41,501 bases of DNA, from contig CM044499.1 in assembly GCA_024364805.1 (NCBI GenBank), positions 88,763,700 to 88,805,200 of the forward strand, written 5' to 3'. Of the stretch, positions 23,001-37,400 are shown piece by piece (the stretch's first letter is position 1; each line of letters starts with the position of its first letter). A model generated the notes under the pieces. The model saw only the letters and a program-made list of their open reading frames with translations, was not told the DNA's origin and searched no databases. The position numbers and the translations under genes were made by a program. The DNA comes from Euprymna scolopes. Taxonomy: Eukaryota; Mollusca; Cephalopoda; Sepiida; Sepiolidae.

Positions 23001-26000
23001 CTTGGTTCACCAGGAATTTTAGTTAGGTAGGACTTCAGATGTATAATTGTATGACTATATATATATGAATTTGAAAAGTATGTATATTTGTATGACTATG
23101 TATATATATATGAATTTGAAAAGTATGCATCACTGTCAAACCACCACCTTGAAACGACTGAATCATGACTGCATTGATTCTTCGCCACCATCTTTGTTAT
23201 TAAGAATTATTCAACACTCAAGATCGTGACTGCATTGATTCTTCGCCAATTTGATTTATTGCCGCCATCTTTGTTCAACATAATGTCTCAACACTTAACA
23301 TGTATAATCCTGGAGGCTCTAGTGGATACTGGTAGTTCAGAAAGCTATATATCATCAAACATCATCCATAAGTACAATTGGCCGACACAAACTTCTCACA
23401 GGAAGATATAAATGGCATCCAGCCTTATATGCGACATTAGCATATAAAGGGTTTACCTACCTGCGTTTCAAACTTTCAGTCCTTTCTTCTCTTTGTTCAG
23501 ATGTCTTACTTGGCCACAACTTTCTCAAACTACATTCAAAAGGTAGAAATGCCCTTTTGGGGGTCACAAAGATCCTTTCTCCGTATGCACCGTAATGGCA
23601 TCCCATCTTGTTTCTCTATCACTATTCAAACATTTATTGCCTGGTCACAAGCCTATTGCCACAAAATCCAGAAGACACTCATTGATCCATCAGCAGTTTA
23701 TGCAATTCATGAACTTCTAAAAGATGGTGTTATCAAACTCTTGCTCTGCCTGGAGAGCACAGGTTCTAGTAACCACTAATGATCGACACAAATATCTTGT
23801 CATTGACTATAGTCAGACCATCAACCGGTTCACGTACGTTGGTGCTTATCCTTTACCAAGAATTAATGAACTAGTAAAAAAAAAAAAAAAAAAATTGCTT
23901 GCTATTCCGTTTTTACTACCCTGGACTTGAAAAAGAGAAGAAATTCACAACTTTCGAAGCCTGTGAAAATCTATATCAATTCTGCTGTATCCATTTGGCA
24001 TAACAAACAGTGTATCATGTTTCCAATAATTGGTAGACAATCTAATAAAATGCAAGACGGTTGCCAACACTTTGACGTATGTTAATAACATCACAATATG
24101 CGGCCATAATATGATGGAATGTGATGAAAACCTTAATCGTTTCTTAGATGTTACCAGTAAGTACGACATAAGTTTTGATGAGAACAAAAGCATTATGTGA
24201 ACTGAGAGTGTGTGTTATTTGGAGTTGTAAAACCAGATTCTGAATGCTTCCATGTTTTGAGATATCTAACTCCACCATAAGACGCTAAATCACAATAGCG
24301 AGTTGTCGGAATGTTTTCATATTATGCTCAATGGATTCCTCATTTCTCAGATAAAAAATTCTATGGCTAGCACAGAACCAATTCTTCCCTCTATCTGAAT
24401 CCTACTTATCAGATTTCATCAATCTCAAAGAAGAACTCGAGCATGCTTCACTTACGAAAATTGATCCCAACATACGCCTTACCATAGAAACTGATGCTTC
24501 ACACCTGGCCGCCACTCATTCAGAATGGCCACCCAGTTGCTTTCTTTTCCCAATCTCTTTCAGTCAGCAAGCAATATTACTCTTCAATTGAAAAAGAAGC
24601 ACATGCCATCATCGAAGCAGTACGTAAATGGTGTCATTACCATATCGGTTCTGCCTTTAAACTAATTACAGACCAATGCTCCGTAGTTTTTATGCATGAT
24701 CTGAAACACCTAAGCAAAATAAAGAACGAGAAAGCAGAATGCTGCAGAATCAAACTATCATTCATCACATTTGATGTAATATACCAGCCAGGGAAAGATA
24801 ATGCAGCCGCAGACACACTTTCTCGAGCAGTTTGCTCCTTGACTAATTCAACCAGTTTACAAGACGTACACGTTTTATTGTGTAATCCAGTCATCATACG
24901 AATGCCTCATTTTGTACGTCTGCGTAACCTCCCTTACTCCATTAAGGATGTTTGAAGAACTATTTGTAACTGTTCAGTCTGTGCAGAATTAAAACCACAA
25001 TTTTTTGATCCCACTAATTTTAAGCTTGTCAAAGCAACACAACCATCTGAATGCTTGTGTTGACTTTAAAGGTCCCCTGCTATCTAATAGTCGAAACAAA
25101 TATCCATTAACAATTATCGACAAATAGTCACACTTCCCCTTTGCGTTTTCTTGTCAAGATATGCCCTCACAAACAGTCATGCCTTCCTTTATTCACTCTG
25201 ATAGAGGCCCATCATTCCTTTCAACAGAACTAACATATCTTTTGCATAGAAAGGGAATAACAAGCCGTACAACTGCCTAGAACCTGCAGGGAAATGGCCA
25301 GGTAGAACAACTAAATGCTACATTATAGAAAACGATATTGCTGGCATTGAAGTCGCAAAGACTACCAATTTTTCATTGGAAATCAGTTTGCGCAATGCCT
25401 TTAAGGATCATGGAAATTAATAGACCGTCTCTAATAACTTTGCCAGACATTTTTAATGAATTTGCTGTTGTTTTGGCCTTTATAATATAATCTATAATCA
25501 CTCTGCTTCCATACATTTTAAAGATGTCAGTTCAGTATATAAAGAGACAATTTTGGGTTTTCCTTTCGATAAATAATGCTCTGTTAATATGTTCAATGCT
25601 TTGCAACCATAGTCCAAACGTTCTTGCACTACCAGAGATAGACTTTTGTCATCTAAGCACTATAATAATTTTGCAAAGAGAGTTGCATTCTTTTCAATAA
25701 ACTAAGAGTTGTTTCTGTTTTCAGGTTGTGCCTTGTTACCTTGTGTGACTTTTGGATTCGTAAATATTCTAAAAATTTTACTTGCTACAATTTGAATTTG
25801 AATTCTGATCCATAACCATGTTTAATTTCAGAAAAAGTCTTGGATATGAAGAATTTTCAGTGGGTCGCTGTTCTGGAATTTATAATTTTGCAAACAAAGA
25901 GCCAAAGATCTCGTGTTGACATGAGAAAATTATGTGCTGGAATGCTAAAAGATTCAATTTTTATGGAGCAACTCTGGTTTCTGGTTCATTGATAACAGAA

Positions 26001-29000
26001 CGTGAATTAATTTGATTTGTCCGTTCCTATCGGCAGTGTTTATACGTACAATCTCCAAACTTTCAGCGAGCATACCCCATTAGATACCAAAAATATTGCA
26101 ACACTATTTTAAAAAATGATAATGTTGGAAAAAAATAAATTGAAAGTAAAAATACTAAAAGGTCAATTTCATACTATCTGAATTTCTTTTATCTTCTTCT
26201 TCTTCTTCTTCTTCTTCTTCTTTAACCCCCCCCCCACACACACGCACTTGTGGTCGTGCTGAGGTGAACTTTGTTTTAGGAAGAGATTTTATATAATGCG
26301 AAACATCAACAAATAACAAACATTAAAAAAGCTGCCAACAATGTTAATTGGGATTTCCTTTTTGAAAGGAAATTGACATTTTTCCAAACAGTTAACAATA
26401 AATATGTCAAATTGCTACTGAAACAATGTACATACATATAAATATTAAATGCATCAGTGTCAAACTAAGCCAACAATAAAAATGGTGATAGCTATAGCTG
26501 AGGAAATCCGACAGAATAAAGATCCAACATTAGGTAACATAAGCGATGACATAGATAGTAACTATGATATTAATGACTCTTTGAAATACAAGGTAGAGCA
26601 AAAATAATGCTATAGATTAAATCATGTCCGACCTCTTAAAAATATATTTAATGCTTTGTATTCTTTCAGATATTAGCAACTCAACCTTTTGGAATTTGTG
26701 TGAACAGTTAGTCTCTATTAATATAAGTATTAAGTCATGTACGTGTATATGTTTATATATCTATATGTACAAGATACATTTCTAAATTAATTACCAATTT
26801 TTATGAATTTTTGAACACAGTTGCTAGGCATAAATAATGTAGGCTATATTTAGTTTAATACAAAAGGGGCAAAGAGAAAGTGGGCGCCCGCCATGAAAAG
26901 TCACATATATCTGACTTTTGCAAAATTTTAACAATAGGTATTAGACATCAATTAATAAATTTACCCCAAAGTTCAATTTTTGTGTAGTATTTTAAAGGCC
27001 ATAATATGGGCACAATCTCCCATTTGAAATTTCAAATATTTCTGATTTGCATTCAATTTGATCCAATAAACACTAATTGGGCAAGATTCCCTGTGTTTTT
27101 ATCCTTAAACCCCTTAAACTTAAATTTTAGACATTTTCTTGAATTAAAATCATTACATGATTTTAATTCTAATTCCAATAACGATTTTAGTCATAAGGTT
27201 TAATAGTAGAATTACATTTAGATTTAAATCTCCATAAGGGGGACATAAAATTGGTACAAACTGTTCTGTTTGGGAAATTCATTTTATCCATCCTGGAATG
27301 GGTATTCTTCTAGTTGTATATAAATAAAAATTACTTGTACATCAGAACATAAGACAAGAAATCACAATCAGGAAACATCCAACATGATTGCGAGGTCTGC
27401 TACCAGCCAGAGAAGGGAGGAAAGAGAGGGAAGAGTTGCCGATTTCGCTTTTTATGTAATCGGTCACGTGATTGAGAGTTGGCCTCCAGTTGGATAAATC
27501 AGGAAGAAAATTGATTTCAAATCTTGAGCCGCAAGATCTAGCTCCTGTCTGTGATTGTAGCAATCTTGACTGCTACAGTATAGTTAAGTTTGGGCGATGT
27601 GGTGATGCATGGTTGAATAAAGAAAATGTTACATTATCCAAAACACTTTATTCAAACACATGCCACCAAGCACATAGCACATTGACCTTCATATACAATT
27701 TCTATTTCCACAGAAATCCCACACTGGGTTAATACCAACAAAATAATAAAGAAAAGTCTTTCTCTAAAGATATATTTTACAGTGAAAGTCTCAGCATATT
27801 AAATAGAAATAATAAAAAATAGCATATTTTTAGTTTCAATTTTTATTATAAAAACTCATACATACATGATGCTTCATCAAATGTGAACATTTCTTTATTC
27901 AGGTATTTAACATTTTTTTAAACCGACACTGTTTCAACTCAATCTCACCAACACTAAATCATGACCATCAGAGTCAAATCTCACATGTTTAGTTCGAGAC
28001 AAGAGAAAATGTATTTTATCTATTGTCTGATAATATTATTTTATTTTCGTTGAACAAAAGGATTTAACTCATCAAAAGTTAATATACATCATTTTATAAC
28101 TATCGCACAGTATCTATCTAACCAAAATTGACAGGTTGCAGTGAAGACGAAAGAGGAAATAGATGAAAAAGGACTTTTTTTTATTGAGTCATCACTTATG
28201 AAAACTAAAAGTCACTTGAGAATAAGGATTAAATATGTGGATAGATTATCATTGAATGATGAAGAATATTATGAGAGGACTGAAACTGATGAATGGAATA
28301 AACACAATTTGATTACTTATGAGGATTGTTTATGACGAGTATTTGTTGACATTGAAGTGGAATACGACCATGTAGACTGTGGAAAAGTAGCCCTATGGTA
28401 ATGTGTTTCACAGATAAGAAACTTTTTTCATGGAAATTCTATTTGATATTAAGCATACAGAGGAAGAAAGGAAAGTTTTTTCCACTTAGAGTTCTTGCTG
28501 TAAATGTCTTATAAGAAGGAAGCAAAGACTGAAGCTCAGTCAAGCAGCTTCCATGGAAATAACAATAGATCAGCAATGCCATCTATGAAAAATGGAAAAA
28601 AAATTCATTATTTCCAACTAGACTGCAAAATTGATTTGAATTTTGTCAAGGCAAGAAAGTGTGCTCTAAGTGGCACAGATATTGAAATTCCATCTTATGA
28701 AATATCCAACTTTTATACTTTGTAGGGGATCGCATTAGAAGTCAGTTACATTCTGAAGCTGTAGAACTGACCCAACTATTTTTTCCAATGACCAGATTTT
28801 AATATAAGGATTTCATTTTAGATCTGGAGTGAAAGTCAGTGCTAGGAGCTTATCAAAACAATGAGCTTCCTTAGGAAAAAGGCCTATTTATTTCGATTGG
28901 CTGCAAAACAACGATTTGAGCATTGGTGATGAAAGGAGAGAAGCTTGGTTTTACAGCTACTTTATCCCCCCCCCTGCACCACATCAGAAGAAGATCAGAA

Positions 29001-32000
29001 GAGAGAATCAGCAAAATCTTGATCACAATTGTTCTTTGATGTGCTGCCACTGACAGTTGTGTCATCTGTATCGATGTCAGAAAATGATCTCAATTATTTG
29101 GAAGATTATTGATGAATACCAGGAAAAGTGCTCGGCCCAGAATATATCAGAGACATGCCAGCATTGATATGTTTCTAACATCTTGCAATCAACAACTACT
29201 TTTATAGACCTTCCAAAGAGAAAGGATTCGATGGATTGCAAGCCATTGCTAGATATTTCATAGATAGCAAGTTTGTGAAGCAATCCCTTGTGCCAGATAT
29301 CATCATAAACCTTTGATATGTGGAGGACTATTGCTCTAAAAACAAAACTCCCCATTAAGAGATTCACCAATTCTATATGATATTACAGTTAGTGCAGTTA
29401 ACCTTGCAGTACAAAATCCACATTGCTAGTCACTAAGTAGATTGATTTTGCTGAAGTGTTTGACAACTTCTTGATTGATCACAGATTCAAACATACTCAA
29501 AGAGACTGAGGTATTAAATACTGGTCACCAATATTTTTAAATAATGGGCAAACAATATTTCCCAAGAAGGTGGAAAACTTTGACAACTAAACTGTAATTG
29601 GTATTGATTTACTGTATGAATGTACCATTTCTTTTAATGAGAAAATAAAGGTTCATCCCTGGGACATGGAATGCACAGATGAGAAGAATAAAATAAAAAT
29701 CCTTAGATTTATATCAACCAAGGATGCTAAACGCACACAGAGCAGTATCTCTGATAATCTATATTATATGTTAGCATATTTTTATCTGTTCATTTCTTGT
29801 AGCAATCGCATGTTTTGATGTAATGGCTTCTCTTCATGTAAATTGAAACTAAACACTAAATAACTGACGTATCAGCCAATAAGAATGGCTTGGCATATGA
29901 ATATAGTTCATTGGACTAGTTCTTTGAAATATGCCCACACAAATGTTTTTCCTGCTAGGAGTCAGTTAGGTAAGGTAAGTTTTTGTTTAATGGCACATTA
30001 ACACTATAGGTCATTTCATGCCATGAAATGTGAAGAAAGTATTCTTCATTGAGTCTTTAGGTGATAAATTGTTTTTAATTAAGATTTCGTATTTCTAAGT
30101 CTTTTTTCCAGGTTTTTTTCCCCCCTTTCAAATGTGTTCCAAAAGTTTCATTTTTCTTAGAAAATCTAATATTTTATAAGGTTTTCCAAATATTGCTTGA
30201 AGGTTTTGTTCTTTGAAATATTTCACACAAATATTTTCATATTTTCTGCATTCCGTGTCTATTAATATGTGTTTAATGGTTAGTGGATGTTGACAGGTTC
30301 TACATTGAGGGATACCTTCTGCTTTCAGAAGGTATTCATGAGTTAGTCTTGAATGACCAATTCAAATTCTGGTAAATATAATGTCTAATTTTCGTATTGG
30401 TATTATAGTCCTATCTTGTCCAACATTCGGTTGTATTTCTCTAAGTTTGTTGTTTAGTTGTTCATTCCATAGTTTTTGCCATTTTTGATTTTTATGTAGG
30501 AGTTTATTTTATTTTTCCTATCTGTGTATGGTATTTTTATGTTTGATGGAGTCAGGTTTGTTGCGTCCTTAGCCAGTTTGTCAGCTTCTGAATTTCCTTT
30601 TATGCCAACATGACTCGGTATCCATGCTAATATTATCGTTTTATTTTCCTTTACTTGGTGTTGGTATATTTCCATAATTTCCAGGATATACGGATGATTT
30701 ATATCCCTTTCTTTCAATACCATTAAGCTGGACATGGAGTTACTGAAGATAAGGAATTTATTCTCGCTAGACTCTTGGACTATTTCTAGAGCCATCTTAA
30801 TAGCCTGTAACTCTGCGGTGTATATAGAGGCACCATCCAGTAATCGGACTTGCTTGTGTGTGTTATGCATTTTTTGTTGCTGCTCCTAGTCTTTCAGTTA
30901 TTTTTGAGCCATCTGTATAGATGGTTTTGCATGTGGAGTATTTATCCCTAAGTTCTAGGAATTTGTTTTGATAGGTTTGATAGTTAGTCTGTTTTTTAGC
31001 TGTTTTAATAGTCATGTCAATATATGGTTCTGTGATTGTCCACGGTGGAGTATTATTAATCGTGTAAGTTTGTATGTTTTTTGGTTCTTCGTATCCTTCT
31101 GTAATAGTCTTTTTAAGGCGATATCTCAGAGGTTTAATAGCTTTAGTTCTGCTGGTATAGAAATGTTCATACATTGATGTATATACTTTTTCATGAGCAG
31201 GATTTTCTGGTAGACTTTTAAGTTTCAGCGTATATTGGAGCGAGAGTTTTTCCCATCTCAGGTGGAGAGGGAGTTCATTAGCTTCTGTGTGCAGGCTTTG
31301 AATAGGTGATGTTCGGAAGGCTCCTAAACAGAGTCTGAGTGCTTGGTTTTGTATGGGCTTGAGTTTGGGAGTCAGAGTGATATTATACAATGAATCAGAC
31401 GTGTTAAGGCTGGTTTTATTGAACTCAACAACCCAGAATTAAGTCTACTAGCAAACGTAGCACGTTTATTTTTTTATAAAGATTACTATTATCAGTCTTT
31501 AATCGTTTTTCAGTGGAGTAAAAATTAAAGGTATTCTCTGTTCCATAAACAATCTATTCTGATGCTAAACTTCACCTTTTCTGTCCTCGGTCAGTGGAGG
31601 AGAGGTCCTTCATGATCGAGACAAGTTTTATTTTTGTTCCTATCCAGAGTGCTCCCTTTTTAAGGAACTGGATTTTCACCACATAAATAACCAACCTTGT
31701 GTTTAACTCTATCCTCGTAGGGAAGCAAATAAATAGGACCAATGCTGTTTCTTTTGTAAACCAGATGGACTTTCTATCCGTTTCTAAAATGGAGTCAGAA
31801 GAACCAACAACTTCAATTAAAACTTTATTTATGATGGTCACAAATACTCAATCACCTTCAACTTATCTACTGAATTAACCATTATAGGCCAAAAAACTAC
31901 AAGGTTGCATTCCATCAAATTTGGCAAGAAGCCTCGTTGAGATTTTAGGTGTTTTTTTTTGTAGACTGGGATTGGGATTTTACGGCACATCAACCCTACA

Positions 32001-33216
32001 AATCATTTAACGATATTCGATGTATTTATAAAATAATCATTTGATAAGTTCAGGAAAATTATTTCATTGTTTCTCCGGTTTCTCTTTAGAATTTGAAAGT
32101 GTTTGTTTTTTCAGGTCATCTATTAAAGCACATTTTTTAACAACATGGTGAGATGTTCTAAAAAATAAATAAATAAAATCTAAATGATTATGTACTACAT
32201 GCTGACAATTTAGCCATAGCAAATTACTGTTATCAAAGAACATCAGATCCATACATCAAATTTCAACTGTGACCAAACTTTTCAAAATCAAGGCCAAGGT
32301 CATACAATATGAACCAAGTAACAAGTCTCCAAAATGAATAGAACAGAAGTTATCACTAGAAGTATGAATTTCACCTTTTCCATGCTCTTGACTTAGAAAT
32401 GATTTAATTTGGAGATATCTACATTAGACCATGACTGATATTTTAACCAAGTTTACTAATGATTAGGCAAGCAATGTGGATGCTAGGCTGCAGAGAAACA
32501 AACCAACACAATGACAAACCAATATAATGACAAACCAACAAACTTAAATGAAAGCATAATCTCCTTAGCGAAAGTAATGAAACATTAGATTCAAAAACTG
32601 AACATGAATTGGAAGTCCAGCTTATATAATATAGTTTTCAGTAGAAGGATATTTAAAAGATAATTAAAAGATAATTAAAAGAGTAAAATATGTACTCTCC
32701 CATGAATGCAAGTAGATAAAGAAAAAAAGAAAACTCTTCTGATTATTCCATAAATTAAGCAATTTGACCTGAAGATAAAAGTACAGAAAAAAAAAACAGA
32801 CAAAAAAGAATATCTGAAATATTAAACAGAGCAAAGAAAAAACTTAAAGAAAAAAACTTCAAGAAAAAAAATGCAATAAATCTCTGTAGAAGCTGTAATA
32901 TCTACCAAAAACATCATGATGGAATTAAATAGATGCTCTTCAAGAATGCAAGGTTTACACCCCCACCTCCTAAAGACAAGAAAATTATTGGAAGCAGAAT
33001 CTATGCTGTCAAGTATGAACCAAATGCTGAAAAGCAATCTAAAGTTAGATATGGAGCTGAAGAATTTTCTCAACAAGAAAATGTAGATTAAAACAAGAAA
33101 CATTTTTACATACAAGATTGCATCAGAATGTTGAGGCAAATAGCAATACAAGGTGATGTTAGTGTACATCAAATAGATTTTAAAACCGTATATCATAATG
33201 CTAATATTGACTGCAA

Positions 33217-33275
<59 letters not shown>

Positions 33276-34380
33276 CAGGTAAAAGATCTTTCTACAAACA
33301 AAATGTTTATTTTAGGAATATGTTGAATGCTGAAGGTGATCGTGAGGTTAGCGCTACCATCAAAGTAAAATCGGCATGGAGTAAGATTTGTAAACTGCTG
33401 CCAGTTCTGACACCGAGAGGTATCCCTCTCACTACAAGAGAAAGAGTAAATAGCAACTATGTTGGAGACTACCATCCAATTCTGATTTTAATGCAATGAG
33501 AGAGCAATAATCAGATTGATATGTAAAACCAGATCAGACCCGGCAAATTCATTCTGATATGTAGTTGGCAAGACTAAATATATGAAAGTGTGACAATCAG
33601 TTGGCTATGTTACTTGGTCATGTTGAGAGAAATGACTCTTAGATTTGAACATTCAGAGTAGAACTTGGGTGGAATCAATCCTCAAGACTGCTAAACAATG
33701 AAATGGATGATGAGGGTGGTAATAAAATAAAAATGCTGAATTCTTTGTATAGATTAAAATAAAACGAAAGAAATAAAAATAGTTTTACATAAATTTTTGT
33801 AACTGTCATCAAATGATTATTGCATAGAGAGAAGAAATTAGAACACACAAATATCACAATGATTAAATTATCCACTCAAGTTATTATTATTATTATTATT
33901 ATAGTTATCCCAAAATTTTAAAATGGAAGGAAAAAAAAAACATCCATAAGTACCTGGTGTGGTATTAGACCTAGTCAGGCTATGCCAGCTTCCTCTGAAG
34001 GAGGAAGTTTACAGGGAATGTTAGATTCATAAGCAATCCCAAGCCGCGTGTATATCCCAGTCATAGAAAGATGACATAGGCCACTTAGCATTCCTAAATT
34101 AGCAAATAATTTTAATAATCACCCAACATCTAAGCATTTGGAAATGAAATATATCAAATTCAAACAAAAAATAATGTATATCTACTTGATATAAACTTAA
34201 ATGATAATGTTGCAGATAGGTTTACTAAACCAGTGAATAAAATTAAACTTTAACACTTTTAGCAAGATGTTAAATATGATTAAAATAAAATTAAAGAAAA
34301 TAAGAAAAATTCATATTTATTAAATTTTTTAAATATGAGTAAAATTTCATGTTATGAAGGGGGGGATGTACAATACATTG

Positions 34381-34434
<54 letters not shown>

Positions 34435-37400
34435 GCTTCAGTTTATTACTAGAAAAACGCAGCAGCAGTTTACATTGAACTTGTTATCGTATTTACAAAG
34501 GCATACATATTTTCTGAAAATAAATCGCTTCACACATCCGCATTGTTTGGATTCTTTGGATTACTGTTCTCATTTTGAATGCCATTTTCACAACGTTTCA
34601 GTTAATGTGATCTTCTTCAGATTATCTTGTTGAACTCCAGAATCTTTCTCTTGAATTCAGAAATCTTTCTGACCGAAAGATATCGAAGAATCCAAATAAT
34701 ATGAATGATCAAATGTCATCTCAAAACACAACTTCACGTTTTACATTTTTCATTCATTTGATTTAAAGTTTTCATTTCATTTCCATCTGCATCAGAATAC
34801 AATGAATAGATCACAACATTGCTAACATATACCATTTTGAAAAAACACAAGTTTCTCCACTCAACTCCAATGTTTCCTAACAACTAAATGTATCAAATCA
34901 GAACAATTAAAATTTTTTATAATTTCACAGATCAATTTATACCGGGAGTTTCAATCAAACTCAGCTCTAGCAATGCGTAACACCTACATGTGTTGGAGGA
35001 ATTTTTTTTTTTTAATATGCATTGTCACTGGTTATCCCACCTGATTACTAAACTGACCTTCCATCAAACTTGATCTCATAGAAGTAAGGAGATGGAGGTA
35101 GCAAAAAGCAGCAGAGAAAAATCTGATGCAATATAATTTTCTGTAAAATAATACATACTGATGCAATCGTTTTCATACACACAAATTTGATTTAACTGAA
35201 GAAGTTGGTTTATTAAATAAAAAAAAGAAGATTATAAACAAAATATAACAATTATACAAGTTTCCCAAAAAGTATGGGGCAAAAATAAAAATTGCTTCAA
35301 TGCTTATAAGGTCTATGCCAAAAACATTAAAAACAAAAATAAGGGAAATGATGATAAAAAATATCAATCTATATAAATGTCAGTGTGTGTGTTTTAACAG
35401 AAAGGAGAATTTGATAAAAACTAAAAATATATATGTAAAATTTATTGGGGAAGAAAATAGAAGTTGTCCCAAATCTTTACATACCCCTTTAAGGAAGCTA
35501 TGAAAACAGAATCTCTTAAAACTTCAAATATATCCTATTTTGATGAAATTTAAATTATATGTAGAAAATTCTCCAGGGATGACAATGGAAGTGATCCTGA
35601 ATCTTTCTGTGCCTGTCTGAGGAAGATGGAGGGGGGGGGCAGAATGCTTTAAAACTTAAAATGGGATTTAAACCATTTGTAGAAGACACTAAATCAGAGA
35701 GTTTTCCAATACCACAGCTTCTTCCGACTATTATTAGTAGCAAAACACCAACCAATAATAATAAAAAAAATGTATATAGTGTTATAAGCATAGTTCCATG
35801 ATTCAGATTATTTCATGGTTCTTGTCCTATTGCAATGGTTAAATATCGTCCTGTGATGCAGTTGAATAAACCAGACCTGCGACGATATACATTCACATGA
35901 CCCACTGTATAATCACATGACCGGCAATCTCCTTTTGCATCGTGTTCTGCAGCCCTGAACGTGCTGCCTCAGAATTATGTAAATGAACATGTATCACTAT
36001 CACATTTTCGGAGTTCTGTATTGTCTAACTATTGTGATATTCCCAAGTTTTATGCATTCTCTAATTAGCTTAAAAGCTTTTGTCTATTGCTAACGGTTTT
36101 TATGACCATGGCTTAATAAAGGGGGGTAGTGAAAAAGGGTATAATGTTCCACTGTTCCTCATTCAATCTTGAGCTATGTTGGGTCTTCTTTCAATTTCTG
36201 CACTTATATATTGTAAAAAGCCAAACTAAACGGTTGATCATTTAATTTCAGAATCGAGGCCACATCATATTTTTTGTTTCACTTACAGAGATTTTCAGAC
36301 CTTTTAGCCAAGATGAAAATGTATCTGTTCTATAAGGTTTCAGGAGGCTATTCTTCCAAACATTATCCCCTTCTTTACGAAAGGATGGTTTATTACTGAT
36401 CACCTGAACGCCCTCACTGGGTGATACTGACGGATCCGATCATGGTCAATTTTGCACCGTTTCAGGGCGCTTCCTTTTTGGGTAAAGAGAAAAGTTGGAT
36501 TCCCCATTAATAAGCTGGCCTTGTGTCTAGCCTTGCTGTAATGTATGTGCGTGTGAGGGAATAGTAGGTAACCGTTTTTTCATTTATAGATGATGGGAGG
36601 GGGGAGGTAAATTCTATTATTAAAAAAAAAATCAACAACTCTATTCTAAAAAAAAAAAGTTTATAAACTTAATATAAGAGTGCTGTCTGTGTAAGGCAAA
36701 AAAATAATTAAAAAGTAAATAAATAATCGATGCGGCCTCTATTCCAAAATTCAAAGAATTTCGATGATGCTTAAAGTGACGAGATCACATTAACAAATAT
36801 GAACAAATAAAACCAGTAGAAAAAAAAAAAGAAAAAAAAAGGTGCTAATGCACTTACTGATCCGGATCCGCGCTATTTTCTTTTTTAAATCGTATTTCTA
36901 AGTTTAAAGTTTTATGATATGTTTTTTTATTCAATTGTAAGGTTAAAGTACAGAATAGGTACAAAACACCCTCCCCATGTTAAGAATGGCTTTTAAATAA
37001 TAACGTTATTATTTCAGCACGGATCAATAAGTGCATGAGTACCAAAAAAAACAAACAAACAAACAATGTCTGTCCTTGTTTTTTTCTTTCGTTGTTGGTT
37101 TTGTTTTATTTTCAATATATATAGTTTGAATTTAAAAAATTAAAAAAAGAACTGTTGGTTTGACTTAGTGAAGTTACAGTTAAGATAAAGCATGAAAGTA
37201 TTACATAAGACGACACATTAAAAAGGACAAACAATGTTAAAAGGATAGTGTGGAAATTTTTCTCCACTGAAAGGTAGAGGTTAACAGGGATTTTGCAATA
37301 ATGGTTTGTTGTGACCTGTGACTAGGTAAAAATTGTAGAACCTTGTCGGTCTGGTAATAAGGGTAACGATTCAATTTCGTTCCCAAACTGAAATCACAAC

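Larger units (their letters stand above)
32900..34365 (+). mobile_element. second Ty1/copia fossil, interrupted by a LINE fragment
   Basis: The left part (about 32940-33213) matches the start of copia [36 protein letters not shown] and [17 protein letters not shown]. The right part (about 34085-34260) matches the RNase H end (LANNF...[24 protein letters not shown]-like). A G-rich polypurine tract follows at 34357-34365, with a TGTA that could begin an LTR. Between the parts lie a TA microsatellite and a LINE piece. Several breaks and large internal losses; an old fossil. Confidence 0.75.

Noticed and set aside
32822-33475. 217-codon open frame on the minus strand
   Set aside because: It is antisense to the copia and LINE text and includes the TA microsatellite as Tyr-Ile repeats.
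34385-34633. Open frame starting with Cys-Val repeats
   Set aside because: Product of the (TG)n microsatellite; the remainder shows no family.
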